This document shows, one piece after another, positions 42,422 through 51,452 of a stretch of DNA of 64,000 bases. The notes under the pieces were generated by a model. That model saw only the letters and a list, made by a program, of their open reading frames with translations, was not told the origin of the DNA and did no database searches. The stretch is taken from NCBI GenBank assembly GCA_963718305.1, contig CAVQZG010000022.1, positions 62,001 to 126,000 of the forward strand, given 5' to 3'. Origin of the DNA: RYN-230 sp963718305 (GTDB lineage Bacteria; Actinomycetota; Actinomycetes; Streptosporangiales; Streptosporangiaceae). Each line of letters opens with the position of its first letter. Position 1 is the stretch's first letter. The position numbers were made by a program, and so were the translations under genes.

Positions 42422-43066
42422 GTGGGTCCGGTAACCGAGACACTCGAGCAGCGAAGCGAGCGCTTCGAGCACGACGTGCTGCCTTACCTGGATCAGCTCT
42501 ACTCGGCCGGGCTGCGGATGACACGTAACCCGGCAGATGCCGAAGACCTCGTCCAGGAGACCTTCGCCAAGGCCTACGCGTCGTTCCACCAGTTCCAGCC
42601 GGGCACGAACCTCAAGGCATGGCTGTTCCGCATCCTGACCAACACCTTCATCAACAGCTATCGCAAGAAGCAGCGTGAGCCGCAGCGATCCGGCGCGGAA
42701 GAGGTCGAGGACTGGCAGCTGGCCCGGGCGGCCGAGCACACCTCCACGGGCCTGAGGTCGGCCGAGGCGGAGGCCCTGGACCGGCTCCCGGACTCCGACA
42801 TCAAGCAGGCGCTGCAGGCCCTTCCTGAGGAGTTCCGCATCGCGGTGTACCTCGCCGACGTGGAGGGGTTCGCGTACAAGGAGATCGCCGACATCATGGG
42901 CACGCCGATCGGCACCGTCATGTCGCGCCTGCATCGCGGGCGGCGTCAGTTGCGGGACATGCTGCAGGACTACGCGGCTGACCGGGGCGTGACCCGGCCG
43001 GCCCCGGCGGGTAACGGCGACGGGCAGGAGCCCCAGGCCGCCGAGTCGGGGAGGGACGCATCATGA
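42422..43066 (+). CDS. sigR: RNA polymerase sigma factor SigR
   Basis: An ECF sigma factor very close to Streptomyces SigR: region 2 LDQLYSAGLRMTRNPADAED, LVQETFAKAYASFHQFQPGT and LFRILTNTFINSYRKKQREP; region 4 LPEEFRIAVYLADVEGFAYK and EIADIMGTPIGTVMSRLHRG. It controls the response to disulfide stress and binds RsrA. The GTG at 42422 gives the normal length. An in-frame GTG at 42290 would add 44 residues, and the sigma-R promoter sits just before it, recalling the unstable longer form of S. coelicolor SigR. The stop overlaps rsrA by four bases. Confidence 0.93.
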   Translation: MGPVTETLEQRSERFEHDVLPYLDQLYSAGLRMTRNPADAEDLVQETFAKAYASFHQFQPGTNLKAWLFRILTNTFINSYRKKQREPQRSGAEEVEDWQLARAAEHTSTGLRSAEAEALDRLPDSDIKQALQALPEEFRIAVYLADVEGFAYKEIADIMGTPIGTVMSRLHRGRRQLRDMLQDYAADRGVTRPAPAGNGDGQEPQAAESGRDAS

Positions 43067-43353
43067 GCTGCGGGAAACCCCACGAGACTCCGTGCACCGA
43101 GGTACTCGACCGGGTCTACTCCTACCTGGATGGCGAGCTCGGCCCCTCCGGCAAGGCGGAGATCCGCCAGCATCTCGACGAGTGCGGCCCGTGCCTTCGG
43201 GAGTACGGCCTGGAAGAGGCGGTCAAGCGCCTGGTGCACAAGTCCTGCGGCCACGATGAGGTCCCCGGTGACCTGCGGGTCAAGGTGCTGACCCGGATCC
43301 AGGAAGTCCGGGCCACCATCGAGATCGAGATCACCGAACTGCCGGGCGAATAG
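43063..43353 (+). CDS. rsrA: Zinc-binding anti-sigma factor RsrA
   Basis: A 96-residue ZAS-family anti-sigma factor with Cys3, His7, Cys11, His37, Cys41 and Cys44, the same spacing as RsrA of S. coelicolor. Oxidation of these thiols releases zinc and frees SigR. The helix QHLDECGPCLREYGLEEAVK holds the HxxxCxxC core. It is translationally coupled to sigR (ATGA). Cys62 near the middle is also conserved in many homologues. Together with SigR it forms the cytoplasmic thiol sensor. Confidence 0.94.
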   Translation: MSCGKPHETPCTEVLDRVYSYLDGELGPSGKAEIRQHLDECGPCLREYGLEEAVKRLVHKSCGHDEVPGDLRVKVLTRIQEVRATIEIEITELPGE

Positions 43354-43667
43354 CCCGCCTTCAGCCGGCCTATTACCCGCCAAATCACCCGCGGGGTCAC
43401 CGGCCAAATCGATCAGCCCCCTGAACTGCGCGGACGTCTCCGTGTGCTAGCCATTGTTACTTTCTGTCATGGCATATATACAGATTGTAGATATCCGCCG
43501 TGTGGCTACGCGATCAGCAGTGATGGCGTTACCCTGAGTGGCGAGCTGGACCTATTGGCAGGGTCATTCATCGGGGCCGGAGATCGGCAGTTTCCGGTTT
43601 GCGGTCGCGTGTGCCCATGAGGGAGTGACCACCCGGTAGCCGATCGGACTGACTGCGAGGGGGGGTC
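43354..43667. other. Intergenic stretch with a possible STAS-domain relic
   Basis: This gap contains an AT-richer patch (GGCATATATACAG, about 43470-43483), a possible promoter. In one frame about 43523-43563 reads SSDGVTLSGELDLLAGSF, resembling the core strand of STAS anti-anti-sigma domains, but no full domain or start surrounds it. Confidence 0.3.
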
Positions 43668-45047
43668 TTGAGCAGGCTCTCGCGGGCCGCGTGGCTCTAC
43701 ATGGCCGTGGTGGTCACGGCGGCGGTCCTGCTGCTGGCCCACGTGCTGGTGCAGGACCTGAGCCAGGGTCTGGGCTACCAGGAGACCCTGATGCTGCTGG
43801 TGCTGGCCGTCCTGTTCATGATCTGCGATTCCACCCCGACCACCCTCACCTACCGCCAGTCCGCCTGGTCGCCCAGTTCCGCGGCCACCCTGGCCGCGGT
43901 CGTGCTGCTCGGCCCGGGCGGGGCGGCATTGGTCGGCGCCACCTCACTGATCAGCCTGCGCCGCGGCGGCCTGCGGGAGCGGGCCTTTAACGGCGCCATG
44001 TACGCCCTGAGTGCTTTTGCGGCGGGTGAGGCTTATCTGGCGCTCGGCGGCCAGATCGGCGTGCCCAAGCCGGCCGACTTCCCGGGCATCATCCTGCCGT
44101 TCGCGGCGGCCGCCGTCGTGCACGTGGTGGTCAATCATGGCCTGTTGTGGAGCATGCTCCTGCTCCTCCCCCCGGCCGGGATCAGCCCCCAGCGAGGCCG
44201 CCTTGACCTGCACCTTTCCCTGCTGCTGGTGTCCGACCTGGGCTATGCCACGCTGGGGCTGCTCATCGCGGCCCTGTGGGATCTGGTGGGCCCGTTCGCC
44301 GCGGTCCTGGTCCTGATCCCGCTGTTCGTCGCGCGCTGGGCCATGGGCCAGTTCGCCGCGCAGGAGGGTGCCTACTCGGCCACGATGGCCGCGCTGTGCC
44401 AGGCCGTGGAGACCAAGGACTTCTACACCCGCGGGCACAGTGAGCGGGTGTCCCGGGGCGCCACCCTGCTGGCCCGGCAGATCGGCATGGGCGCAGAGCG
44501 GGTCGAGGCCATCCGCTACGCGGGCATGCTGCACGACGTGGGCAAGCTCGGGGTGCCGACCAAGGTGCTGCAGAAGACCGGGCCGCTGACCGAGGAGGAA
44601 CTGGCCGCCATCCAGCTGCATCCGATGCGCGGCCTGGAGATCGTCCGGCAGATCGGGTTCCTGACCGAGGCGCTGGACGGCATCATGCACCACCACGAGC
44701 GGATGGACGGCCAGGGCTACCCGATGGGCCTGGCCGGTGACGAGATCCCCGAATTCGCCCGGGTGATCGCGGTCGCCGACGCGTTCGACTCGATGACCTC
44801 CACCCGGTCCTACCGCGGCGCCCGGAGCGTCGAGGAGGCCGTCGCGGAGCTGCGCAAATGCTCCGGCCTTCAGTTCGACCCGGTACTCGTGGACGCGTTC
44901 ATCGCCGCGCTGGGCCAGGAGCGCTGGGAATCCCAGGCGGGCGGCCAGTCCCCGCCGGCGACGCTGCCGGCCGACTTCGCCGCCCAGGTCGCGGCCCAGG
45001 ATCACGACGACCCCACCGCGCCGCTGCGGGTCGTCGAGAGCCGCTGA
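43668..45047 (+). CDS. Membrane HD-GYP phosphodiesterase
   Basis: A 459-residue protein. The first 225 residues hold about seven membrane segments, beginning WLYMAVVVTAAVLLLAHVLV, as a sensor-like module. The C-terminus is an HD-GYP domain, which hydrolyses cyclic di-GMP or related cyclic dinucleotides. Metal and signature residues present are His289-Asp290 (HDVGKLG), His341-343 with Glu344, and Gly350-Tyr351-Pro352, then ARVIAVADAFDSMTS. The set is complete, so it should be active. TTG at 43668 follows GAGGGGGG. The next gene, 12 bases downstream, is a diverged relative. Confidence 0.9.
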   Translation: MSRLSRAAWLYMAVVVTAAVLLLAHVLVQDLSQGLGYQETLMLLVLAVLFMICDSTPTTLTYRQSAWSPSSAATLAAVVLLGPGGAALVGATSLISLRRGGLRERAFNGAMYALSAFAAGEAYLALGGQIGVPKPADFPGIILPFAAAAVVHVVVNHGLLWSMLLLLPPAGISPQRGRLDLHLSLLLVSDLGYATLGLLIAALWDLVGPFAAVLVLIPLFVARWAMGQFAAQEGAYSATMAALCQAVETKDFYTRGHSERVSRGATLLARQIGMGAERVEAIRYAGMLHDVGKLGVPTKVLQKTGPLTEEELAAIQLHPMRGLEIVRQIGFLTEALDGIMHHHERMDGQGYPMGLAGDEIPEFARVIAVADAFDSMTSTRSYRGARSVEEAVAELRKCSGLQFDPVLVDAFIAALGQERWESQAGGQSPPATLPADFAAQVAAQDHDDPTAPLRVVESR

Positions 45048-45059
45048 GGTGAGCCCGCG

Positions 45060-46340
45060 GTGACGACCCAACGGCACCTCGCCCGCCAGCCCGGCTGGCA
45101 GTCCATCGACTCCGGGCAGCTGCTGCTGGTCGCGGCGGCGGGCGTGCTGCTGGTCGCGGCCGTGGCGCAGACCGCCGCGGCCGGCCTGGTGCAGCCCCGG
45201 GACGCACTGGCCTTCGGGGCGCTGATCGCCCTGGGCGAGCTGCTCCGGCTGTCCCTGCCCGGCGACCGGGAGGCCGCGCCCATCGGCAGCGCCGGGGCCC
45301 TCGGCTACGCGCTGGCGGTCAAGGTCGGCACGGTGCCCGCGCTGCAGCCCGCGCTGCAGGTGGTCGCGGTCACCGCGGTCGGCATGATCGTCGGGGCGCT
45401 GCCGCACCTGGCCGCCGGGCGGCCCGCCGGGGTGGCCGGGATGGCGTCCCGGCTGCTGGCCGTGGCGTTCGTGGCCATCGCCTTCCGGCCCCTCGCCCAC
45501 CTGGCCATCATCAATGATCACATGTGGCTCAGGCTGGCCGTCATGGCCGTGCTGATCGTGGCCGGATGGCTCGCGGAATGCGTGATCAAGGGGCTGATCC
45601 GGGCGGACGCGCTACGGGCCCGGTTCGTCGTGTCACTGGCCGACGAACTGCGCATCCAGGTGCCGCTGGGCGCGGCGGTGGGCGCCTCGGCCATGCTGAT
45701 CGCCCTGGCCACCGAGGCCATGGGGCTGGTGGCACTGGCGCTGCTCATCGCGCCGCTGCTGGTCACCCAGACGGCCTTCCGCCGGTACGCCGGCATCCGC
45801 TCCACCTACCTGCAGACGGTCCGCGCGCTGGCCCGGGTCACCGAGGTCGGCGGGTACGTCGAGGACGGCCATTCCTACCGGGTGGGCAGGCTCGCCGTCG
45901 CGGTCGGCCGCGAGCTCGGGATGAGCGAGCCGGACCTGCTGGAACTGGAGTACGCCGCGCTCATGCACGACATCGGCCAGCTGTCGCTGGCGGATCCGAT
46001 CCCGGGTGGCGCGACGGTGCTGGCTTCTCCGGAAGACCAGCAACGCATCGCCGGCCTCGGCGCCAGCGTCATCGAGCAGGCCGGCGTGCTGGACGGGGTG
46101 GCCGAGATCGTCCGCCGCCAGTGCCAGCCCTGGCGCGGCCGCGACCCCGAGCCGCCGATCGGCAGCCGGATCATCCGGGCCGCCAACGCCTTCGACGACC
46201 TGGTCGGCGGGTCGCCAGACCGGGACCGGTCGGCGGCCGCCCTGGAACGGCTCCGGCTGGACAGCACGGCCGAATACGACCCGGGTGTGGTGGAGGCCCT
46301 GACCAAGGTGACAGGACGGTACTACCCCGGCCGCCTGTAG
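45060..46340 (+). CDS. Membrane HD-domain protein, degenerate partner
   Basis: This 426-residue protein has the same plan as its upstream neighbour: about seven membrane segments, then an HD-type helical domain. HALMHDIGQ-type His303-Asp304 is kept (YAALMHDIGQLSLADPI), and SRIIRAANAFDDLVGG matches the distal helix. The HHExxDGxGYP segment is replaced by VRRQCQPWRGRDPEPPIGSR, so GYP and several metal ligands are missing. It is probably catalytically weak or dead and may pair with or regulate the intact HD-GYP protein. GTG at 45060; biotin carboxylase follows after 9 bases. Confidence 0.82.
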   Translation: MTTQRHLARQPGWQSIDSGQLLLVAAAGVLLVAAVAQTAAAGLVQPRDALAFGALIALGELLRLSLPGDREAAPIGSAGALGYALAVKVGTVPALQPALQVVAVTAVGMIVGALPHLAAGRPAGVAGMASRLLAVAFVAIAFRPLAHLAIINDHMWLRLAVMAVLIVAGWLAECVIKGLIRADALRARFVVSLADELRIQVPLGAAVGASAMLIALATEAMGLVALALLIAPLLVTQTAFRRYAGIRSTYLQTVRALARVTEVGGYVEDGHSYRVGRLAVAVGRELGMSEPDLLELEYAALMHDIGQLSLADPIPGGATVLASPEDQQRIAGLGASVIEQAGVLDGVAEIVRRQCQPWRGRDPEPPIGSRIIRAANAFDDLVGGSPDRDRSAAALERLRLDSTAEYDPGVVEALTKVTGRYYPGRL

Positions 46341-46349
46341 GCTGCCGCC

Positions 46350-47735
46350 GTGTCCGATACCACGGGGCCCGACACCGCCGGGCCTGATTCCGCCGTGATC
46401 GAGTCGGTGCTGGTCGCCAACCGCGGCGAGATAGCCCGCCGGGTGATCACCACCGCGCGGCGGATGGGCATCCGGACCGTGGCCGTCTACTCCGAGGCCG
46501 ACGCGGAGCTGCCGTACGTCCGCGCGGCGGACGAGGCGGTCCTGATCGGCCCGCCGCCGCCCGCGCGCAGCTACCTGGACGCCGCGGCGATCCTGCGCGC
46601 AGCCCGGGACACCGGGGCCCGGGCCATCCATCCCGGGTACGGCTTCCTGTCCGAGAACGCCGGTTTCGCCCGGCAGGTCACCGAGGCCGGGCTGACCTGG
46701 GTGGGCCCTTCGGCGTCCGCCATCGACCAGATGGGCAACAAGATCAGCGCCCGGAACCTGATGGCCGCCGCGGGAGTACCGGTGGCCGAGGGCACCACCG
46801 AGCCGGTGCGCGACCTCGAGGAGGCGCTGGCCGCCGCGGCCCTGATCGGCTACCCGGTCATGGTGAAGGCGGCGGCGGGGGGCGGCGGGATCGGGATGAG
46901 CGCCGCGGCCGACCCGGAGCAGCTGGCGGCGGCCTTCGAGACGGCCCGCTCCCGCGCGGAGCGGTTCTTCGGCAGCCCCGCGATCCTGCTGGAACGGTAC
47001 GTGGCGCCGGCCCGGCACGTGGAGGTGCAGATCCTCGGGCTGGCCGGCGGCCGGGTGCTCGCCCTCGGTGAGCGGGACTGCTCGGTGCAGCGCCGGCACC
47101 AGAAGGTAGCCGAGGAGACCCCGTCGCCCGGGGTCGGCTCCGGCCTGCGGGCCCGGATGCTGGAGGCCGCCGTCCGGGCCGGGGAGACGGTCGGCTACCA
47201 GGGCGCCGGCACGGTCGAGTTCCTGCTGGACGCGCGGACCGGGGACTTCACGTTCCTGGAGATGAACACCCGGCTCCAGGTCGAGCACCCGGTCACCGAG
47301 ATGGTGACCGGCATCGACCTGGTCGAGCAGCAGCTGCGGATCGCCGCCGGCGGCGGGATCAGCTTCGATCCGGACGACGTGCGGGCGGCTGGGCACGCGA
47401 TCGAGCTGCGCGTGTACGCCGAGGACCCGGGCCGGTTCCTGCCCAGCCCCGGCACCATCACGGCCTGGGACGAGCCAGCCGGCGAGGGCATCCGGGTCGA
47501 CGCGGGATACACGGCCGGGAACCAGGTCACCCCGTTCTACGATCCGCTGCTGGCCAAGCTGTGCGTGTGGGGCCCGGACCGGGACGAGGCACTGCGCCGG
47601 GCCCGGGACGCGGTGGCGTCGTTCCGGATCACCGGGCTGAAGACGAACCTGCCGTTCCACGCGGACCTGCTGGACAGCGAGGAGTTCAGCGACGGCAGCT
47701 ACGACACCCTGGTGATCAGCCGGCTGCGTCCCTGA
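46350..47735 (+). CDS. accC: Biotin carboxylase
   Basis: A 461-residue biotin carboxylase with an N-terminal domain SVLVANRGEIARRVITTARR, an ATP-grasp domain (YPVMVKAAAGGGGIGMS) and the catalytic stretch FLEMNTRLQVEHPVTEMVTG. It carboxylates biotin on a carrier with ATP and bicarbonate for acyl-CoA carboxylases. The separate biotin carrier at 47795 should be its substrate. No carboxyltransferase gene is adjacent. It is a stand-alone AccC rather than the longer BC-BCCP fusion (AccA type) found elsewhere in actinobacteria. Confidence 0.92.
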   Translation: MSDTTGPDTAGPDSAVIESVLVANRGEIARRVITTARRMGIRTVAVYSEADAELPYVRAADEAVLIGPPPPARSYLDAAAILRAARDTGARAIHPGYGFLSENAGFARQVTEAGLTWVGPSASAIDQMGNKISARNLMAAAGVPVAEGTTEPVRDLEEALAAAALIGYPVMVKAAAGGGGIGMSAAADPEQLAAAFETARSRAERFFGSPAILLERYVAPARHVEVQILGLAGGRVLALGERDCSVQRRHQKVAEETPSPGVGSGLRARMLEAAVRAGETVGYQGAGTVEFLLDARTGDFTFLEMNTRLQVEHPVTEMVTGIDLVEQQLRIAAGGGISFDPDDVRAAGHAIELRVYAEDPGRFLPSPGTITAWDEPAGEGIRVDAGYTAGNQVTPFYDPLLAKLCVWGPDRDEALRRARDAVASFRITGLKTNLPFHADLLDSEEFSDGSYDTLVISRLRP

Positions 47736-47794
47736 CTTGACACAATGAGGCTGGGGCCGCCCGCAGGTGACCCGGTGAGTGAGAGGAGCGGCGA

Positions 47795-48007
47795 GTGGCC
47801 GAAGTCCGCGCGGAGATGGTGGCCAACGTGTGGAAGGTCGTGACCGCCGAGGGTGAGGAAGTCTCCGACGGTGCCACGCTGGTCATCCTCGAATCGATGA
47901 AGATGGAGATCCCGGTGCTGGCCGAGGAGCCAGGCACGGTGACCAAGCTCGCGGTGGCCGAGGGCGACGTAGTCCAGGAAGGCGACCTGATCGCGATCAT
48001 CGAATAA
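47795..48007 (+). CDS. Biotin/lipoyl carrier protein
   Basis: A 70-residue single-domain carrier. ILESMKMEIPVLAEEPG is the biotinyl motif with Lys36 as the attachment site; AEGDVVQEGDLIAIIE is the closing strand. It is nearly only the hammerhead domain, shorter than E. coli AccB. GAGAGGAGCGGCGA precedes the GTG at 47795. It lies 60 bases after accC in the same direction and is its likely partner. The carboxyltransferase it serves is not in the window. Confidence 0.92.
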   Translation: MAEVRAEMVANVWKVVTAEGEEVSDGATLVILESMKMEIPVLAEEPGTVTKLAVAEGDVVQEGDLIAIIE

Positions 48008-48029
48008 CCTTCCCGCTTACGGCCCGGCG

Positions 48030-49721
48030 TCAGACCCCCGTGGTGGACCTCGGGTAGGCGACCGCAGGGTCGGTGATCACGTTGACCAGGTAGGGCACCC
48101 CGGACTCGAAGGCCCGGCGCAGCGCGGGGCCGATATCGTCCGGCCGGGTGACCATTTCCCCCGCGCCGCCCAGCGCGCTGACCACCTCGTCGTAGCGGCA
48201 CTGCGGCTGCAGGTCGGCGACCACGTCGTAGCCGTAGATGGCCCGCATGGGGTGTTTCTCCAGGCCCCAGATCCCGTTGTTGCCGCAGACCATGACGACC
48301 GGCAGCCCGTGCCGGACCAGGGTGTCCGCGTCCATCAGCGAGAACCCGGCCGCGCCGTCCCCGAGCAGCAGCACCACCTGGTCCGAGGGCCGGGCGATCC
48401 GGGCCGCGATCGCGTAGCCCAGCCCGGTGCCCAGGCAGCCGTACGGCCCCGGGTCGAGCCACCCGCCCGGGCGTCCCGGCTCGATGCACTTGCCCGCGTA
48501 GGACACGAAGTCCCCGCCGTCGCCGATCACCACGGCGTCGTCGTCCAGCACCCCGGCCAGCTCGCCGTAGATGCGCATCGGGTGGATCGGGCTGGCCCCG
48601 CTGGCCAGCAGCGGGCCGTCGGCGGCCACCGCGCCGCGGGCCGCCTCCTGCAGCCGTGGCAGCCAGGACTCTTCCCAGGCCGCCCGGGCGGGCCGGGCCG
48701 GCCAGGCGGCTGGGCCGGCCAGGGCGGTGAAGAACGCGCCAAGGTCACCGGCGTAGGAGGCCGCCAGCTGGGCATGCGCCGCGACCTGCCCCGGCGCGTC
48801 GGCGACATGGACCACGGCTGGTTTTCGTTGCGGATCGCTTTGGTCACCGAACGCGCCATAACCGAGCCGGAAGTCGAGCGGCGTGCCCACCACGACCACC
48901 AGATCGGCCTGCCGGAACGCGGTCGACCGGGCGCGGGTGACCAGCAGCTCGTGGCCCCGGGGCAGGATGCCGCGGCCCTGGCCGTTGGCGATGACCGGCA
49001 GCCGCAGTTCCTCGGCCGCGGTCCGGGCGGCCAGCTCCGCGCCGCCCATCCACACGTCCGAGCCGAGCACCAGCACCGGGCGCTGGGCCGCCGCGAGCAG
49101 CCCCGCGATGACGGCGGCCGCCTCCGGGTCACCCGGCGCCGCCGCCCTGGCCTGCCCGAAGGCTCCGGCCGGCGCCGGCTCCGGGGGAGCCGGGCCGAAC
49201 AGGGCCTCCATGGCCACGTCCACGAAGACCGGGCCCCGGTGCGGCGTGGTGGCCAGCCGGAACGCCTCATCCACCCCGGTGCCGACCTTCGCGGTCTCGT
49301 GCTCGGTCCAGGCCGCCTTGGTGATGGGCCGGAGCAGTTCAGGGTGGTCGAACTCCTGCAGGCTGCCAGAACCCCAGCGCGCGTCGGGGGCCCGGCCGCC
49401 GAGGATCACCACCGGCGAGCCGTTGAACTGGGCCGTGGTGATGGCGCTGACGCCGTTGGTCACCCCCGGCCCGGCGGTCAGCACGGCCAGGCCGGGCCGC
49501 CGGGTCAGCCGGGCGGTGGCCTCCGCGGCGAACACGGCGGTCTGCTCGTGCCGCACATCCAGCAGCCGCATCGGCGGGTCGGCGTGCACGGCCGCGTCGT
49601 ACAGCGGGAACACGTGGCCCCCGGACAGCGTGAACATGGTGTCCGCGCCGTTGGCCCGGGCGGCCGCCGCCGCCAGCGTGCCCCCGTGCGCAGTTCCCCC
49701 GGGCCCAGTCCCCTCGGTCAT
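48030..49721 (-). CDS. Thiamine-pyrophosphate enzyme, acetolactate-synthase-like
   Basis: This 563-residue enzyme has the three domains of the POX/acetolactate synthase family. The N-terminal PYR domain has FTLSGGHVFPLYDAAV and the catalytic Glu in DVRHEQTAVFAAEATAR. The central domain has RPVLVLGSDVWMGG. The C-terminal PP domain has VLLLGDGAAGFSLMDADTLV and MVCGNN as the GDG-NN TPP motif. Reaction could be acetolactate synthesis or 2-hydroxyacyl-CoA lyase/oxalyl-CoA-type chemistry; the sequence does not settle it. It is transcribed alone. Confidence 0.82.
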   Translation of the reverse strand: MTEGTGPGGTAHGGTLAAAAARANGADTMFTLSGGHVFPLYDAAVHADPPMRLLDVRHEQTAVFAAEATARLTRRPGLAVLTAGPGVTNGVSAITTAQFNGSPVVILGGRAPDARWGSGSLQEFDHPELLRPITKAAWTEHETAKVGTGVDEAFRLATTPHRGPVFVDVAMEALFGPAPPEPAPAGAFGQARAAAPGDPEAAAVIAGLLAAAQRPVLVLGSDVWMGGAELAARTAAEELRLPVIANGQGRGILPRGHELLVTRARSTAFRQADLVVVVGTPLDFRLGYGAFGDQSDPQRKPAVVHVADAPGQVAAHAQLAASYAGDLGAFFTALAGPAAWPARPARAAWEESWLPRLQEAARGAVAADGPLLASGASPIHPMRIYGELAGVLDDDAVVIGDGGDFVSYAGKCIEPGRPGGWLDPGPYGCLGTGLGYAIAARIARPSDQVVLLLGDGAAGFSLMDADTLVRHGLPVVMVCGNNGIWGLEKHPMRAIYGYDVVADLQPQCRYDEVVSALGGAGEMVTRPDDIGPALRRAFESGVPYLVNVITDPAVAYPRSTTGV

Positions 49722-49754
49722 GCGGTGAGGTTACCAGCTAGTAGCTTTCGGGAA

Positions 49755-49794
49755 CAGGTGCCGGGCCCGGAGGGGGTGGCGGGCCCGGCACCTG
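49755..49794 (-). terminator. Hairpin terminator after the symporter operon
   Basis: CAGGTGCCGGGCCCG (49755-49769) pairs with CGGGCCCGGCACCTG (49780-49794), a perfect 15-bp stem with a 10-base loop, 8 bases after the symporter stop on the minus strand. Confidence 0.8.
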
Positions 49795-49802
49795 GGCCGG
49801 GA

Positions 49803-51452
49803 TCAGGCGATGTCCGCCGCCCCGGCCGCGACCGGAACGGGCTCCTCGGCTGCGGGTTCCGGATCGGCCACGTACTCATGGGGCCGCGTCTCGTCCGGCC
49901 CGCCCGGCACCTTGAACGCCCGGAACAGCAGGGTCAGCAGGGCCGCGACCACCAGGTTGATGACCAGCCCGGTAAGCCCGATGTAGACGGTATGGCCGAT
50001 GATCGGCACGGTGTCCGCCGACGCGCCGAAGTGCGTACCCGGCTCGCCGGGTGCGGGCAGCCGATACGCGGCGATGGTGCCGAACACCATGGCCACCGCC
50101 CAGCCGATGACCAGCGCCCAGCGGTGGAACCAGCGGGTGTACAGGCCCGTCACGATGGCCGGGAACGTCTGCACGATCCAGATTCCGCCCAGGAGCTGGA
50201 ACTGGATGGCGTACGTCTGCTTCACGAACAGCACGAACAGCAGGGCGCCCAGCTTGACCACGAGCGAGGCCCACTGAGATGCCCTGGTCTGCTCAGCCGC
50301 GCTGGCGTTCGGCCGCAGGTACTCCTTGTAGATGTTTCGGGCGAACAGGTTCGCCGCGGCGATCGCCATGATGGCCGCCGGGACCAGTGCGCCGATGACG
50401 ATGGCCGAGAAGCCGATCCCCGCGAACCAGCTCGGGAAGATCCGCTGGAACAGGAACGGCACGGCCAGCTGCGCGTTCGCGTCGTGGGCCTTGACCTCCG
50501 CGGGCACGCCGGGTGCGGCCAGGGCCATGTAGCCGAGCAGCGCGATGAGGCCGAGCACCAGCGAGTAGACGGGCAGCGCGGCCACATTGCGCCGGATCAC
50601 GTTGCGCCGCTTGGCCGCGAATACGCCGGTGATCGTGTGCGGGTACATGAACAGGGCCAGGGCCGAACCCAGGGCGAGTGTGGAGAAGGCCCACATCCCG
50701 GCCGGCTCCAGGATGAGGCTGCCGTTCGGCTTGCCCGTCTTGGGGTTGGTCGCCTTGAGGTGGGTGTCGGCGACGCTGAAGATGTGCCCCCAGCCGCCCA
50801 CCCGGATCGGGATGTAGATGATGGCCACGATGATCATCACGTAGATCAGCGTGTCCTTGATGAACGCGATCAGGGCCGGGGCGCGCAGCCCGGACACGAA
50901 CGTGTACCCGGCCAGGATGAGGAACGCGATGATCAGTGGCAGGTCATGCACGAACCCGGTGGTGGAAGAGCCGCCGATGCCCATCACGGTCAGCACGGCC
51001 TGGATGCCGACCAGTTGCAGGGCGATGTAGGGCATGACGGCCAGGATGCCGGTGAAGGCCACCGCGAGCGCCAGCCCGCGCGACCCGTACCGGCCGCGGA
51101 TGAAGTCGGCCGGGGTGATGTAGCCGTGCACCCGGGCCACGGACCACAGCCGGGGCAGGAACACGAACACGATCGGGTAGACCATGATCGTGTAGGACAG
51201 GGCGAAGAACCCGGCCGCCCCGGTGCCGTAGACCAGGGCCGGCACCGCGATGAATGTGTAGGCAGTATACAGATCACCGCCAAGCAAAAACCAGGTGACG
51301 AAGCTGCCGAAGCCCCGCCCGCCCAGCCCCCACTCGTTGAGATGCAGTATGTCCTCGGCCCGGCGCCAGCGCGCCGCTGCGAACCCGACCACTGTGACCA
51401 GGGCGAACAGGAAGATCAGGATGCCGAACGAGACCCAGTTGATGTGGCTCAC
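49803..51452 (-). CDS. Sodium:solute symporter, monocarboxylate-type
   Basis: A 549-residue transporter of the SSS family with about 13 membrane segments. WGLGGRGFGSFVTWFLLGGD, the Na-site helix AYTFIAVPALVYGTGAAGFF, LPRLWSVARVHGYITPADFI and FSAIVIGALVPAAIMAIAAA fit the MctP/ActP-like group that takes up short monocarboxylates such as lactate, pyruvate or acetate with sodium or protons. The C-terminal tail is acidic. The upstream DUF3311 protein overlaps by four bases, as is usual for this pair. Substrate is inferred from family only. Confidence 0.88.
   Translation of the reverse strand: MSHINWVSFGILIFLFALVTVVGFAAARWRRAEDILHLNEWGLGGRGFGSFVTWFLLGGDLYTAYTFIAVPALVYGTGAAGFFALSYTIMVYPIVFVFLPRLWSVARVHGYITPADFIRGRYGSRGLALAVAFTGILAVMPYIALQLVGIQAVLTVMGIGGSSTTGFVHDLPLIIAFLILAGYTFVSGLRAPALIAFIKDTLIYVMIIVAIIYIPIRVGGWGHIFSVADTHLKATNPKTGKPNGSLILEPAGMWAFSTLALGSALALFMYPHTITGVFAAKRRNVIRRNVAALPVYSLVLGLIALLGYMALAAPGVPAEVKAHDANAQLAVPFLFQRIFPSWFAGIGFSAIVIGALVPAAIMAIAAANLFARNIYKEYLRPNASAAEQTRASQWASLVVKLGALLFVLFVKQTYAIQFQLLGGIWIVQTFPAIVTGLYTRWFHRWALVIGWAVAMVFGTIAAYRLPAPGEPGTHFGASADTVPIIGHTVYIGLTGLVINLVVAALLTLLFRAFKVPGGPDETRPHEYVADPEPAAEEPVPVAAGAADIA

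Noticed and set aside
42095..42934. Long N-terminal extension of the methyltransferase-domain gene
   Set aside because: The frame is only open because it is antisense to sigR; the AdoMet fold begins after 42094.
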